A program made the position numbers and the translations under genes. A DNA stretch of 64,000 bases from Vandiemenella viatica. Taxonomy: Eukaryota; Arthropoda; Insecta; Orthoptera; Morabidae. Shown in pieces: positions 11,801 to 23,020 of the stretch (its first letter is position 1; each line of letters begins with the position of its first letter). The notes beneath the pieces are model-generated. The model had not been told where the DNA came from and made no database searches. It worked only from the letters and a program-made list of their open reading frames with translations. The stretch is taken from assembly GCA_031002005.1 (NCBI GenBank), contig CM061918.1:46040047-46104046 (forward strand). Reading direction: 5' to 3'.

Positions 11801-12870
11801 TCTCTGGAACTCTGTTTCACTATAGGTCAAATACATGTCGGTCTTCAACGTTAATGCTCTCATCTGTGATAGACGAGGCGCTATATCATTTTTTCTCCAG
11901 ATCTTCTTCTCTAGAAGTAACAGCTAACTGCCAATATGTGATACGAATGGCAATCTTTATTAACGATGCTTTCTCTGTGACGGACGAGATATGGAGTCAT
12001 AAACATAGTACGTCTTCCAGTGAGAGGATCCTCCTCAGGTCCCCAAATTGGTTTGACAATAGGTCAAACACTTCTCGGTCTTCACCAGTAATACTCTTTT
12101 CTGTGGCGTCATGTTTTTCATTTGGTGCATTTGATCTCTATCTCACGATGTCACATGACCACCAATCTTCAACTATGACAGACGAGGCAAGGCGCTATGA
12201 CAATAGTGCGTGTTCCAGTGTGAATTTTTTTCTCTCGAACTCAACTCGGTTTGACTTTATGTCAAACTCCTATAGGGATTCTTATCTGTAACAGACGAGG
12301 CACTATGTCGTTACTTTGCATCGTCATCTCTGGATGTGATATTTATCTGACGATATGTGATCTTCATGAATGATGCTTTTCTCTGTGAAGAAATGAAGTA
12401 TGATGTCATGACTTTAGTGAGACTTCCAGTGAGACTTTTTTTCTGTTGAATCCAAATGGATTTGACTATAGGTCGAATACCTATCGGTAATATTCTTATC
12501 TGTGATATGTAATTACTTTGGGGTGCCATCTCTCGAAGTGATACCTGTCGGTGGTATATCACACGGACGGCAATCTTCATGAACAATGACCGTAAAGGCA
12601 GGGCATCATGACTATAGTGCGGCTTCCAGTGTGAAGTTTCTCCTCTGGAACTGAACTAAGTTTGACCATACATCAAACACCTGTCGGTCTTCACCAGTAA
12701 TGTTGTTATCTGAGATATTTCCTTTTCTGGTACTATCACTCGGTTTGACTTCACGTCAAACTCCTTTCGGGTTCCGCTAGTAATATTTTTATCTGTGATA
12801 GATGAGGCACTGCATCATTACTTTGGGCGTCATTTCTGGAAGTGATCTGTCGTCTGTAGGTTCACTATGG
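8895..12870. repeat. Diverged tandem array, ~215-bp unit, about 18 copies
   Basis: A recurring block containing CATCTCTGGAAGTGATCTC appears at roughly 8950, 9166, 9385, 9578, 9797, 10016, 10231, 10448, 10627, 10846, 11068, 11285, 11468, 11702, 11905, 12126, 12325, 12526 and 12830. Spacing is mostly 213-222 bp, with a few units shortened to 180-200. Other parts recur in fixed order: ATATGTCACACGGC, AATCTTCATCAACGATG, GCGTCATGACTATAGTGCG, TCTTCCAGTGAGA, CTCGGTTTGACTATAGGTCA, TCTTCACCAGTAATATTCTT and ATCTGTGATAGACGAGGCG. Units are clearly mutated relative to each other, so the array is old or not being homogenised. It lies wholly inside the first visible tetraspanin intron. The many 60-174-codon ORFs here come from the repeat and are not credible genes. 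Confidence 0.92.
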
Positions 12871-13323
12871 AGCGTCTGCCAGCGTCAAACTGATTCTGTA
12901 ATAATCGCTTCCAGTTCACAATATGTTGCTAGTCCCACAAGGCTCCTGTGCGTCTTCAAAGGTAAAATTCTATCTCTGGAATTCTCGATTCCACCAGAAT
13001 ATTTCAGTCCGATGAGACAACTTTTTGCCACCACACGAGCCAATTCTTCCAAATACTACCATACACTCAAACTGCAGGTGAAATTTATGCACAAACTGTT
13101 ATCACTCGTTTGATCACTTTACAATGCCAACTGTGGTAAGTCGTTTGGACTTTACATAAATAGCTAAATTTGGCTGTGTCATATTGCAAAACATTCCTGA
13201 TGAATTAATTAATTATCTTTTTCCTTTTACAGTGGTTTAGAATATCAAAACTTTTTAGCCCTTACGTAATGTTTTACTATTACTATTACTTTTACACTAT
13301 AATGCGCTCTATTTCTTTTTCAG
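12871..13323. other. Intron sequence upstream of tetraspanin TM3 exon
   Basis: No repeat or gene recognised. The 3' end is a pyrimidine-rich tract and CAG (ATTTCTTTTTCAG) that forms the acceptor of the next exon. Confidence 0.5.
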
Positions 13324-13479
13324 AATACGACCGTATTGATTCTAATTTCCCTCATCTTCCTCCTCGTTAGTACTATCATGCTTTCAGTGAAAATCGAATT
13401 ACCTAATCCAAGGGAAATTTATGACAAATACTATACGAATTCTGATGCTAAGAAGGCAGCAGATGATATCCAGCAGCGG
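13324..13479 (+). CDS. Tetraspanin, exon for TM3 and start of large loop
   Basis: A 52-codon exon, phase 0 at both ends, between ATTTCTTTTTCAG and the consensus donor GTACGT. It encodes NTTVLILISLIFLLVSTIML, a strongly hydrophobic TM3. A hydrophilic stretch follows (VKIELPNPREIYDKYYTNSD, then AKKAADDIQQR), the first helix of the large extracellular loop. Joined to the next exon, IQ is followed by four residues and then CCG, exactly the spacing seen before the CCG motif in tetraspanins. That spacing is the main argument that no exon is missing between them. The reading frame runs on into the intron for about 37 codons without tetraspanin character. Confidence 0.82.
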
Positions 13480-13599
13480 GTACGTACTGTCAGTCGTATA
13501 CCTGAGAAAATAAACTTAACTGTATGCTATTTCTTACTGATCTCGCCTACTGTGTTAATTCGGTTAATGTTGTACATTATAGCCCGGTAGAAATTGTTT

Positions 13600-14705
13600 A
13601 ATTCGACCATCACAGTTACCATTCTCACTTTGTTTACTTAAGTACACCAGAATTAGTTAAAAAAATGGAATACTATGTTATTTATGGAACTGCAGGTAAA
13701 TGGTTTAAATCATACATGGAAAGTCGAATGCAAAAAGTTTTCATTATGATTCTAATATAAGTAAAGATGCTTCATCAGACTGGGAGAAAATAAAACATAG
13801 AATTCCACAGGGCTCTGTCCTATGACCCCAATGACCTTCCTGAAAACTTATCTGACAAAGTTAAGATTGTTTTATTTGCAGATAACACTAATCAGATTTT
13901 GCGAAAAACACCAAACAGTAATCTAGAATTCAATGTAAACGAAGTATCTAGTGAAGTACAGTAGCATATTGGTTTAAGGCAAATTCATTAAAATTAAATT
14001 AAAAAAAACATTATATTAGATTTAAAACAAAAAAATATGCATAGTCGGATTTACAAGTAAGCTGTAAAAATAACACAATATTAGAAATAAAGAGTATAAA
14101 ATTCCTTGGTATTAAAATAGATGAGAAACTTAGTTGGCACGAACATATCACTTCACTACTGAAGAAGTTAAGTAGTGTCACCTTTGGAATACGTACAGTA
14201 CACTTTCTTTACCAGCAGATCTAGAATTAACAAAAGAGGTGTACTATTCATATTTCCATTCAGTGATGTCATATGACATAATTTTTGGGGGAAATTCACA
14301 AAGTAAAAAAGTTTTTATAGCACAGAAAAGATCTGTTAGGATGCTGTGTAGGGTAAAACCAAGAACTTCTTGCAGACAACTTTTTAAAAAACTTAATATT
14401 CTTACAATGACTTCTCAGTATATATAGTCTCTCATGTGCTTTGTCATAGAACATTATAACCTGTTTATATCTAATTCACAGGTACACAATTTCAATACAA
14501 GGAACAGAAATAACTCGCACAAAACACAAACATCTCTGTAATTATGACAAAAGGGAGATAATTATTCTGGGATACATCTGCTTAACAAACGTCTCAAGAG
14601 TATAAAACAGTTTGTCTTGAAATATATCGTTATTATCTTCAAACTGAGAAACTATCTTATTGGCAACTTCTTCCACTCTATTCAAGAATTTGAGCAAAAT
14701 AGTTA
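13600..14705 (+). pseudogene. Jockey/CR1-group LINE reverse transcriptase remnant
   Basis: It starts with VKKMEYYVIYGTAGKWFKSY near 13656 and reaches RIPQGSVL near 13800 (the RT PQGSVLGP motif), where a deletion removes the following residues. LFADNTNQIL near 13870 carries the YADD-box position, with its second aspartate replaced by asparagine. FLGIKIDEKLSWHEHI near 14103 and QKRSVRMLCRVKPRTSCRQL near 14320 are the thumb and C-terminal region. NFNTRNRNN near 14490 is the tail motif of this LINE group. Many stops and frameshifts. Located 120 bp after the tetraspanin donor. Confidence 0.82.
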
Positions 14706-14718
14706 ATTTTATTCAATA

Positions 14719-16195
14719 CTAGCTGGTACCCACGACTTCGTTCGTGATTGTAAAGAATTCATATTGACAGCTATAGACATCTAACCACCATAGTGGACGG
14801 TGGGAGACTCGATACTATTACCACACACAAATACCAGTCTTCTGCGCTATGTAGTTCCGGCAGCAAAGTAAAATTTACGGATACACACAAGTCTTTGGAT
14901 GAAATACGAAAATATTCATGATCGACCAATTTCAAACACCATATCTCACACACTCCCACAGTTACCGAATTTCGGCCAACGTTGTGATCGATGGGGGACT
15001 CTGTGTTACTGTGCGATTGATAGTTTTCACTTAAAAGTGATACACCGTGACACACGCGTCTTTAGCAGAAATATGAAATTGCCGCAGGTCGACCATTTTC
15101 ATCCCTCATATCTTCCACACCCCCATAGCTACAGACATCAACCAACCATAGTGCACGAGAACAGACACGATTCTACTACCACACATAAACACCAATGCTC
15201 TATGCTATGTAGTCATGGCAGAAAAGTGAAATCTGCGGAGACACATGCCTTTCGTCGAAATACGAAAATATCCTTGGTCGGCCACTTACAACCACCATAT
15301 CTCCCACACAACCACAGTTTCTGAAATTCGGCCGCTGTTGTGATCGAAAGGTGACTCTGTGTTACTACTACACACAAACGCCAGAGATCTGTGATCGATA
15401 GTTTTCGCTTAAAAGTGATACACCATGACACTTTTGTCTTTGGAAGAAATATGAAATTGCCACAGGATGACCACTTTCAACCCCCATATCTCCCACACCC
15501 CCATAGCTACCGAAATCTAACAACCATAGTGCACTACATGAGATACGATTCTACTACCAAACACAAACACCAATGCTCTATGCTATGTAGTTGTGGCAGA
15601 AAAGTGACATATGCGGAGACAGTCGAAATACGAAAATATCCTTGGTCGGCCACTTACAACCACCATATCTACCAGAGTACCACAGTTTCTGAAATTCGGC
15701 CGCTGTTGTGATCGAAAGGTGACTCTGTGCTACTACTACACACAAAGGCCAGTTATCTGTGATCTGTAGTTTTCGCTGAAAAGTGATACACCATGACACT
15801 TTTGTCTTTGGCAGAAGTATGAATCTGCCACAGGTCGACCACTTTCAACCCCCATATCTCCCACACCCCCATAGCTACCGACATCTAACAACCATAGTGC
15901 TCGACAGGAAAGACGATTCTACTACCACACACAAACACCAAAAGTCTATGTTATGTAGTTGTGGCAGGAAAGAGAAGTATACGGAGATACGAATTTTTGG
16001 TCGAAAATGAAAACGCCCTACTCTGACCAACTTTTATCATTATATCTCCCACATCCCCACAGCTATCGGCATTCGGCCAACGTTGTGCACGACAGGAAAC
16101 TCCATGCTACTTCCACGCACAAACATCAGTGATCTATGCTAGGTAGTGGTGGCTGAAAAGTGAAATATAGGAAAAAACACGTCTATTTTGATATA
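14719..16195 (+). repeat. Dispersed element containing a ~185/370-bp two-part tandem array
   Basis: The element opens ACTAGCTGGTACCCACGACT, a head shared with the element at 50.8-51.7 kb, and closes in TATTTTGATATATATATAAG. Between them about seven half-units of ~185 bp alternate in two types. Type 1 has CGAAATACGAAAATA...CTTGGTCGGCC (near 14897, 15256 and 15623). Type 2 has CTTTGGCAGAAATATGAA... and CAGGTCGACC (near 15058, 15437 and 15804). A diverged last half-unit sits near 15985. All share CCATATCTCCCACACCCCCA and CTATGCTATGTAGT. The alternation gives a higher-order unit of about 370 bp. Open frames of 72-141 codons on both strands repeat the same peptides and reflect the array, not genes. 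Confidence 0.85.
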
Positions 16196-16785
16196 TATAT
16201 AAGATTACCTTTTGTAAAACTAAGTTATAAAAATTAATTTTTATTCTCTTTATTTGTCTTTGTAACATATGATAATTTTCATTCTGATTATGACTCATAT
16301 TGTATGTACGTGTATTAACGATGACATGTTTCACATCCCAGAGGTCCTTCCTCAGCAGGGATTCATGAAACAAGATTGACAAATAAATAAATTATCCTTG
16401 GCATGTAGTCGACATCAATAACTATTTCACCTAAAGTAAGGGTCACGGGTTTTCTTCTAGTTTTAGGGTTATAAACTGGTGTGCAAACTTATGAACGAGA
16501 TAGATAAACTAAAATATTGATTACTCGGTGGAAATGAATGAAAGTGCGGGAGAATGTTGCCAGAGGCAACTAAAAATTCGGAACAAGATAGCGAGCTTTA
16601 GCGGTGTCCTATTGTAATGTTCTTTATTACAACAATGTCTTGAAACAATATTTGGCACACTAAGAAAGATCATCGGAAAACTGGAAAAAGTATGACGAGT
16701 GAAGCCCAAGAATTGGTATTGCTTACAGCATTGAATGTGGATCGTTCCTAATCATAGGCAGCAGACAGCACCAAGACTAAATGTG
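16196..16785. other. Unassigned intron sequence
   Basis: AT-rich, with no similarity I recognise. Confidence 0.4.
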
Positions 16786-19608
16786 GGCCCATTTAGACGA
16801 CCGACCTGATCTCCCTAAATCGTGGCCACGGCCCTTCGGCCCTGAAAACGGGTAGTCTAAAGCGAGCTCCTGGTCACGATTTTGCCGCAAGACCAGGCAG
16901 GGAGGTCGGGTGGAAATTCCATCCGATTTAGGGCGAAAGGGTGGGGGTAAGTCAGGCCCCCACCACTCTGCGCTGAAATCTGGCCGTGTAAAGCTACGCC
17001 CGGTTGTGCTCACACTGCCTGGTTCCCCGATTTCTATTATTTTGAGATGGATGCATCCGACGATTAAGAAAAAGAAGTATTGATAGAGTTGCTGGATGTG
17101 TGAAAGACCCACAAATTTTTATGGGACACCTCACGTAGAGTTGCTAACTTATTCAGAAAAACATAAAGTATATTTGTCATGTAAAGAAGAAAATAAAAAG
17201 TATATAGAGGAAAAAAATTAAAATTTAGTTATTTATTGCCTTAAATTCATATATTTTCGGGCTTATTGGACTAGCTATTAATTGTTGGTTTCATTTCAGT
17301 GTTACAGCTTGAGCCACATTCTACATCTAGTATAACATGAAAAGAATCATTTTTAAAATTATAGACGCTCTATTCCTCCCTTCCCACTATCTTGCATTTA
17401 TTTAGTTTCATGTCGTTTGGAAATTGATTGAATTGTATAGTTTACCAGAAATAAATTGTTTCCGCTTACTCTGTGGTTCCATTCAGAAATAACGGCGAGC
17501 GGACACGAGTCGACTGGAGTACGACAATATGAATGGTCCGCCATTATTGCCTCGACTCCGAATCTGTAATTACACAGGTCAAAGGATGCGAGCGAGCAAA
17601 AAATCGCTGGTCGATAAGTACTTTTTCTTGCAAAAGGTTGTGAAACTAGCAGACGAACATTCAGTTACATATGTTGTATTCGAAATAAAGTATTTTCGCA
17701 TTCCTTATTCGTAGGAAAAAGTATAACAACCAAAAATAAAATATGATACTTTATAATACAGTATGGTTGGCAACCCTAACCTCACATGACCTCTATCATA
17801 ACAAAGACGCGAGAAATGAGGCATTTTAGATGTCATCCGCTAGAAATTCCGGAAATCTTCACCATACAACACATCTAAGAGTCTAAAGAGACATAGGCCT
17901 TTGTAAATATAATTGCTTGGCATAGGTCTTTTTTTTCTTTTTCGTAGGCTTTTCGCACAATGTCAAAACGTCAGGGTTACACCAAGAATTTATGATTTGG
18001 ATAAATATGGAGACATGCATATTAAATTTAAATACTGGAACTTTAAAAAAAATTTGTAACTAACTAATTTTATTACTAGTATTAGTATTGAATGTAACGT
18101 GCAGAGCAAGACGGAAATACGCGTGGTGGTAGGCCGCTATAGCTGTGGTCAGATTAATTGGCGGGTGGCGTCAAATGCGCCGTTGCCAAGCTGTGCGCGT
18201 AACAGTTGTATTCACCTCTTTACTTGTAATGGTTTGTAACGTGTTTTAAGTAATTTATGATCACTATTCTGTCATAAAATATTGATGCATGTTATTTCGT
18301 TAAGAAAGTTATGCATTGCAGATGCGTTTAATATAATTGGAGGTTTCAAAAGACCTGTTATTTATTATTCTATTATCTACACAGAAAAATAAAATTCTCG
18401 ACAGTCTAAGGAAACTTATGGAAATACTCTTCTTTTATTTGTGGCTAAAAGTCCACGTGTTAATTTTTATTTTCAGTTTTTATATTTATAATTAAAATCA
18501 AAATTTTATTTTGTCATCCTCTGCACTGAAAAACTTGCATAATTAACGACAAAATTATCTGTTTATATATTACCACTCATCACTATCGTAAAATTCGTGT
18601 GCTGTCCTCCTGATAAAGGACTGTCAAAGTCGCTAAGCTTTGTTAGAGTGCTGTATTGTTTCATATTTTTCTTTCGAGAAACAAATGTAGGTTATTTTCC
18701 CTCACAACACACGCGCTGGACAGTTCTCAAACCATCACAAGCTGCAGCGCAAATAGCCTGTCCATTCCCTAATTTTTTCGCAATATGGTTGTTTTTTGCG
18801 GTAACAAATCACTACAGTTTTTTATTTCATCAATATCAAGTACGTCCATATTTTTCAAGTCTTTTCCTACTAGCGTACATGTAGAAGACAAAATTTCTCG
18901 ATCATTGTCGACAAGAAATTTGAAATATTTATATACATTGTGAATGATAGATTTACTCTGTTGTCTGCTTCAGCCGCGGTGGTTCTGTTGTCGATGACTT
19001 GCGTCTTGTTGGGAGTCGTTAGTTCGGGAACACCTGGAATAGGAGAATAAGTCTCTTCCTACGTATCCATTTTTAGTAGCAAGATTCTCTTGCTAAATTT
19101 CCCTAATTATAAGTTACTGCACTTTTTTGTTCGGTAAAATTATTACACTAAATTATTATAATTAACAAATAACCAAAAGGAATTATTTAAATCGCACATA
19201 AAAATCGTAAATCGCTAAAAATCAAAATATCCTCTCTCGAGCAAGGTCACACTCACACTGACACTTTCTAACTCCGATTCACAGGTTCACACATTTTTTG
19301 TGTGTTGAAAGGGAGGTGGATGGTTTGGGGGTGGGTAGCGAGCTGTTGACGCTTGGACTAGGCAACACAGGCCGCAGCAGCTTTTCAATTTTCAGGTGAT
19401 AGAAAGAGAGCGCATCGCGAGATTATCCCCAAGTACGGCAACAGCGCGTTCACACTGACCCGCCAATTAATCTGGCCACAGCTATAATATTGTAGTTATT
19501 AGATCGGGCCGGCCGACGGGTCGTCTAAATGCAACACTCTGTCGACGGGAGCAAAGTGAAACACGGGAACGGGACAGGGTGATCGGGAACGGGTCGTCTA
19601 AAGGGGCC
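16786..19608. mobile_element. TIR-bounded DNA transposon, class uncertain, with a nested element
   Basis: Ends GGCCCATTTAGACGACC (16786) and, inverted, GGCCCCTTTAGACGACC (ending 19608) form a 17-bp terminal repeat with one mismatch. The motif GGGTCGTCTAAA recurs subterminally near 19516, and a related GGGTAGTCTAAA lies near 16850. On the + strand from 17047 a broken frame reads MDASDD, stop, EKEVLIELLDV, stop, KTHKFLWDTSRR. This resembles the first part of a MADF-type domain, as found in the accessory protein of PIF/Harbinger elements. I cannot find a clean target duplication, so the superfamily is a guess. A second TIR element (18138-19486) sits inside it. Confidence 0.6.
18138..19486 (-). 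mobile_element. Nested TIR transposon with decayed DDE-transposase N-terminus
   Basis: A 29-bp inverted terminal repeat with one mismatch starts TATAGCTGTGG (18138) and mirrors at 19486. Weaker similarity extends further inward. On the minus strand, broken frames read IIHNVYKYFKFLVDNDREIL (near 18940), then GNGQAICAAACDGLRTVQRV (near 18760), then FVSRKKNMKQYSTLTKLSDF (near 18660). This order (NVYxxF, A-x-A-x-G-x-x-x-T-V-x-R-I, then a P-x-K-x-R...D-D-F segment) is the helix-turn-helix N-terminus of IS630-like DDE endonucleases seen in many animals. The catalytic part is gone and stops interrupt the frame. The TATA at the ends is consistent with TA target duplication. Confidence 0.6.
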
Positions 19609-21160
19609 ATTGAAGTGGCTTTACAAATACAACATCCTGTTATACCACCAGAGTTCAGGACCGTGCAGTTCTGTTCACACCTTCACGCAAGATTATTATC
19701 ATTTCAGTTTCCCAATATTGCATTGCACCCCAAGACTAACAAGGACAGGGAACCTAATCGCGTGACGGACCGACCGTCTCTGTGCTTTGTAATCGCGAAA
19801 TATTCTGATAATTTAATATTTTAATTTTACAAGAATCTTAAAACTTCTTGTATTGATATAATATAAGAATTTTAATTTTTGCAGGGAATGGATCACATTT
19901 GTTCTGAACAAAGAATTATTTATATAATTAGACATTTATTTTCACACATACACAAAATTTAATGTCTTTAATTTTAAAAAGAATTTTCAATCACTTTCCT
20001 TTACTACAATGATTAAATATAATAAACATTATATACTGTGAATGCCACTCTGGATGAAACTAGTTATATGCTCACTCGCTGTTAATTCTTGATAAAAAAA
20101 TTATATTGTCCAGACTAGCTCAATGTTTTTATTAAAAAAAATTAATAGATGTGGCGAGATCTTATCTGGCGAATTGCTTCGCCCAGGTGCGTGTACTGGT
20201 GCATTGATCCAAAAACATTTGCAGAAATAATCACCTTACCATTTTGCCACAGAGTGCTGTATAAAATTAAACATGGCTATTCCAAGTAACCATAGACTAT
20301 ATGAAACCGCAGTTTCACCCATTTCACTAGTTAGGTAAGATCCACGCTGAAAGAGCACTTCTATTGATCACTTCTCACTATATAAAAAAATTATGATCTC
20401 GAACCACAAGAGGTGACACAGAGTTCTTGCTTCCTCGACCACCTGTCGGCCAATCCCTCTCTTTTCCCGCTGTCAGCGCACCCCTTTGTCCCTTTGGCGC
20501 GCGAAATTACATTGGCCAATCGGGTTTCTTCAGCCTCTTGTCAACCCCCGCCGTTCGAGTAGCAACCATGGAAAAGAAAACACACCTTAATATTCCGTCC
20601 ATAGGTGGCATGATCTGTCTCTCTCCAGTCAAACTTCCCATTCACATTTTGGTCCAGCCATCTCCGTGGGTGCAAAAATACGATTAATACAAGAGATTAT
20701 GGAGTGACACTGTCATTACATTGGTCATCACCGATTTCGTCCAAACTCACGTTATAGGTAGGGCTAGACTATAAATCAATGCGAACCAATTGGGAGCGCC
20801 AGGTAAACAAGCGTTTTCGAAATAAAATAATTTTTTTTCGGCAGTGAACTATCGAGTCCGCACTTGCGTTCTTATCCTCACTTTTGATGAGGAATATTTT
20901 ACGAGCACAGATCAAACAGGTAAGTAAAAAATTCTCATCAGTCTTTGTCAATTGAAACACTCTTTTTAATTCACGTATTTTAAAATATTTACATTAGTAT
21001 ATTCTCTTTTCAGGTTGCCGGAACCAGTCGTCTGAAGCACTAAGGATCAAAAGTAGTTTTCGTGAAACGACAGGGTGTAAACAAAGTAATCCACTGGTAT
21101 ACGGCGCAATATGCTACGAGCCTTTCCGGAAAATATATTGCCAACTATCTACATACGCCT
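19609..21160. other. Unassigned intron sequence
   Basis: No gene or repeat identified across this 1.5 kb. An 86-codon + strand ORF at 20427-20687 lacks motifs and splice support, so I do not call it. Confidence 0.4.
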
Positions 21161-21831
21161 ATAAAACCGCGTTCCCACGACGTCTTGTAACGAAGACGGG
21201 ACGGGACGGGACCTCATTAAGGTCGGGCCACACTAGACCGCACCGCACCCGGCCCACACCGCACCGTCATTTTTCTAATTGTTGTCGCTCACTCGATTGA
21301 AGTGAGTTCAAACGACACCGCGTGTCGGCCGACACTCGGCTTTGTGTTGGCCCTAATAAATTTGGTTTATATTTTGACGATGCAGCCCGTTGTCGGTCTG
21401 CTGTCGGGCTGGTCGATGAGGAGAACTGTATAGAAAGAGTTCGGAAATTTCCGGTCCTTTACGACTAAATATTGTTTTAACGTTACTGATTGCTTTAGCA
21501 GTGTCTTTTTTTTCCAGCCTCACTTCAGGTTCATCAGATATTCGTAGAATTTAGGTAGAGTCCTTGCATGTTCGCATTAACAAATCAAATCTTTGCCAGT
21601 GGTGAAAGTCGATTTTAAGGCCTGTAAAAATTGCATCCGAGATCCGGATTTTGAACCGAGGATCTTCCGTACCCAAATATCTCGCCGCAAGCATCTGAAT
21701 CTAGAAGTAATGGAGAATATGTATTCAATCGTACAATAAAGTACATTTGTGTTTTGGCATGGCAAAAATAAATTATAAGTAAGTTTATTTTATTATGTTT
21801 GAATAATAATTTTAGATTATAACAAGATTTG

Positions 21832-21965
21832 TCTCTTGACGTACGATTGGGGAATAGTCCCTAGTTCAAATCCCTGTCTCAGCTGTAATTTTTATTGGTC
21901 TTAAAATTGAAATTCACCTCTGGAAAAGCTTTGATTAGTTAATGCTAAAATGCTAGGACGCACCG
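21832..21965 (+). mobile_element. SINE B fragment
   Basis: CTAGTTCAAATCCCTGTCTC is a B box plus flank. TTATTGGTCTTAAAATTG and TTCACCTCTGG follow the same order as in the fuller copy at 27711-28022. The A-box side is poorly preserved. Confidence 0.6.
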
Positions 21966-22469
21966 TCTCTCGAATTTCACATTAATCTGTAGTTTTCCTT
22001 TTCAGGTGACAACGATAGAGGTGTACTGCGCAGCCGATAAGTAACTCCGTGACTGGAATTTTTAGATCACATGAAATTATTATTATTTTACGGAACCTTT
22101 GCGGTCTCCATTAAAATAAAAATGCATAATAATCTGATTCTTTTTTGTTAAAAAAAAATATTGAGTGACTCGAAAAGGAACCTCAACCAAAACAAATACG
22201 TTAAATGTGAAGTGAGTGACGCTTGACATTTAATCTTGACCATATAGAGATACACGAAAATCTTTCAATACAGTGTGACGATCATTTGTTAAAACAGCTT
22301 TGGAATACTATTTTTGTGCATAAGAGATAGCAGGAGGCAGACAAAGTATTTTAACGTACTTTATTACTTTCGTAGATTATAAAGTACAGTACTCTATAAT
22401 AAAGTACGAGTGGTAGCCGCAGCTACGAAACCCAAATCACTTTTAAGGTGCAATGTTGTTGCAGGCCAT

Positions 22470-22560
22470 GTTTCCGCAGTTGCTGATGATGCCTCGATGA
22501 GAGGTGAAACGTGTACGACGCAAAATAAATTAATGAAACAGTTGCATTGGCGTTATATTT
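22470..22560 (+). ncRNA. Hammerhead-like hairpin in a dispersed repeat
   Basis: CTGATGA at 22483-22489 is followed by a GCCTC-GATGA-GAGGT hairpin and GAAAC at 22506-22510: the conserved core boxes of a hammerhead ribozyme with a 5-bp stem II. The downstream bases CGTGTACGACGCAAAATAAA match the inverted copy at 37.0 kb. I cannot identify a convincing stem III/cleavage-site NUH, so catalytic activity is not claimed. Confidence 0.4.
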
Positions 22561-23020
22561 TCAACGGTGAAAAAAATTTTAAGGTAATTTTTTAACATTA
22601 ATTCCGTGAAACAGCCAAGTATATACGTTAAAGGAGACTGAAGACCGAGTAGGAACCCGTCCGTCAGACGGCCGTGCTACTGACCAGTGTGGACGCGAGG
22701 GGGGCGAGTCGACACTCGGTGCGGCGACGGATCGGGTTCGGCTCGATCTAGTGTGGCCCGACCTTAAGCCGCAGGTTAGCCCTCGCTTACCTCGCCGCCA
22801 CTTTGGCACAGAGCACTTTACAGCAACAGAAGGGGTGCGCACCCCTGCTGCAAACCGATGGCAACAGCGCACCGCTACACATGCCTGTGATGTTTACCGA
22901 CGCCGAGTGGGTAGCTGCGTCTCGTCTCCACTAGCAGAGGCGGCCCTGTTCCCATGGCGTGTGGTTGAGTATCCGTCCCGTCCCGTCCCGCCTTCGTTAC
23001 AAGACGTCGTGGGAACGCGG

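Larger units (their letters stand above)
21221..22763. mobile_element. TTAA-flanked, piggyBac-type non-autonomous element (inner)
   Basis: The termini GGTCGGGCCACACTAGA (21221-21237) and the perfect inverse TCTAGTGTGGCCCGACC (22747-22763) sit directly between TTAA sites at 21217-21220 and 22764-22767. This is the target-site signature of piggyBac-like transposons. Subterminal DNA is GC-rich. No transposase frame is visible. It contains a SINE B fragment and a hammerhead-like hairpin repeat, so it has itself been a target for insertion or captured other repeats. It inserted a few bases inside the left terminus of the outer element. Confidence 0.85.
21167..23020. mobile_element. MITE with 46-bp inverted termini (outer element)
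   Basis: Left terminus CCGCGTTCCCACGACGTCTT (21167-21212) and its inverted copy (22975-23020) match over 46 bp with one difference. Both end in a GGGAC triplication. The right flank has TTAA one base outside the terminus. The left flank has TAAA in the same place, so a mutated TTAA target duplication is plausible. With the inner element removed, the outer element is only about 310 bp and non-coding. Confidence 0.8.

Noticed and set aside
10876..12291. Long + strand ORFs of 144 and 174 codons
   Set aside because: They lie entirely in the ~215-bp tandem array and recur in mutated form in neighbouring units with stops. They show no domain.
8895..12870. CRISPR-like array
   Set aside because: Repeats are ~215 bp, contiguous and degenerate, with no unique spacers, in a eukaryotic intron.
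14899..16010. ORFs of 72-141 codons on both strands with repeated peptides
   Set aside because: Produced by the alternating ~185-bp repeats. Both strands are open in parallel, as expected for a repeat and not a gene.
20427..20687. 86-codon ORF with a Pro-rich start
   Set aside because: No motif, no supporting splice sites in the tetraspanin frame. Likely chance.
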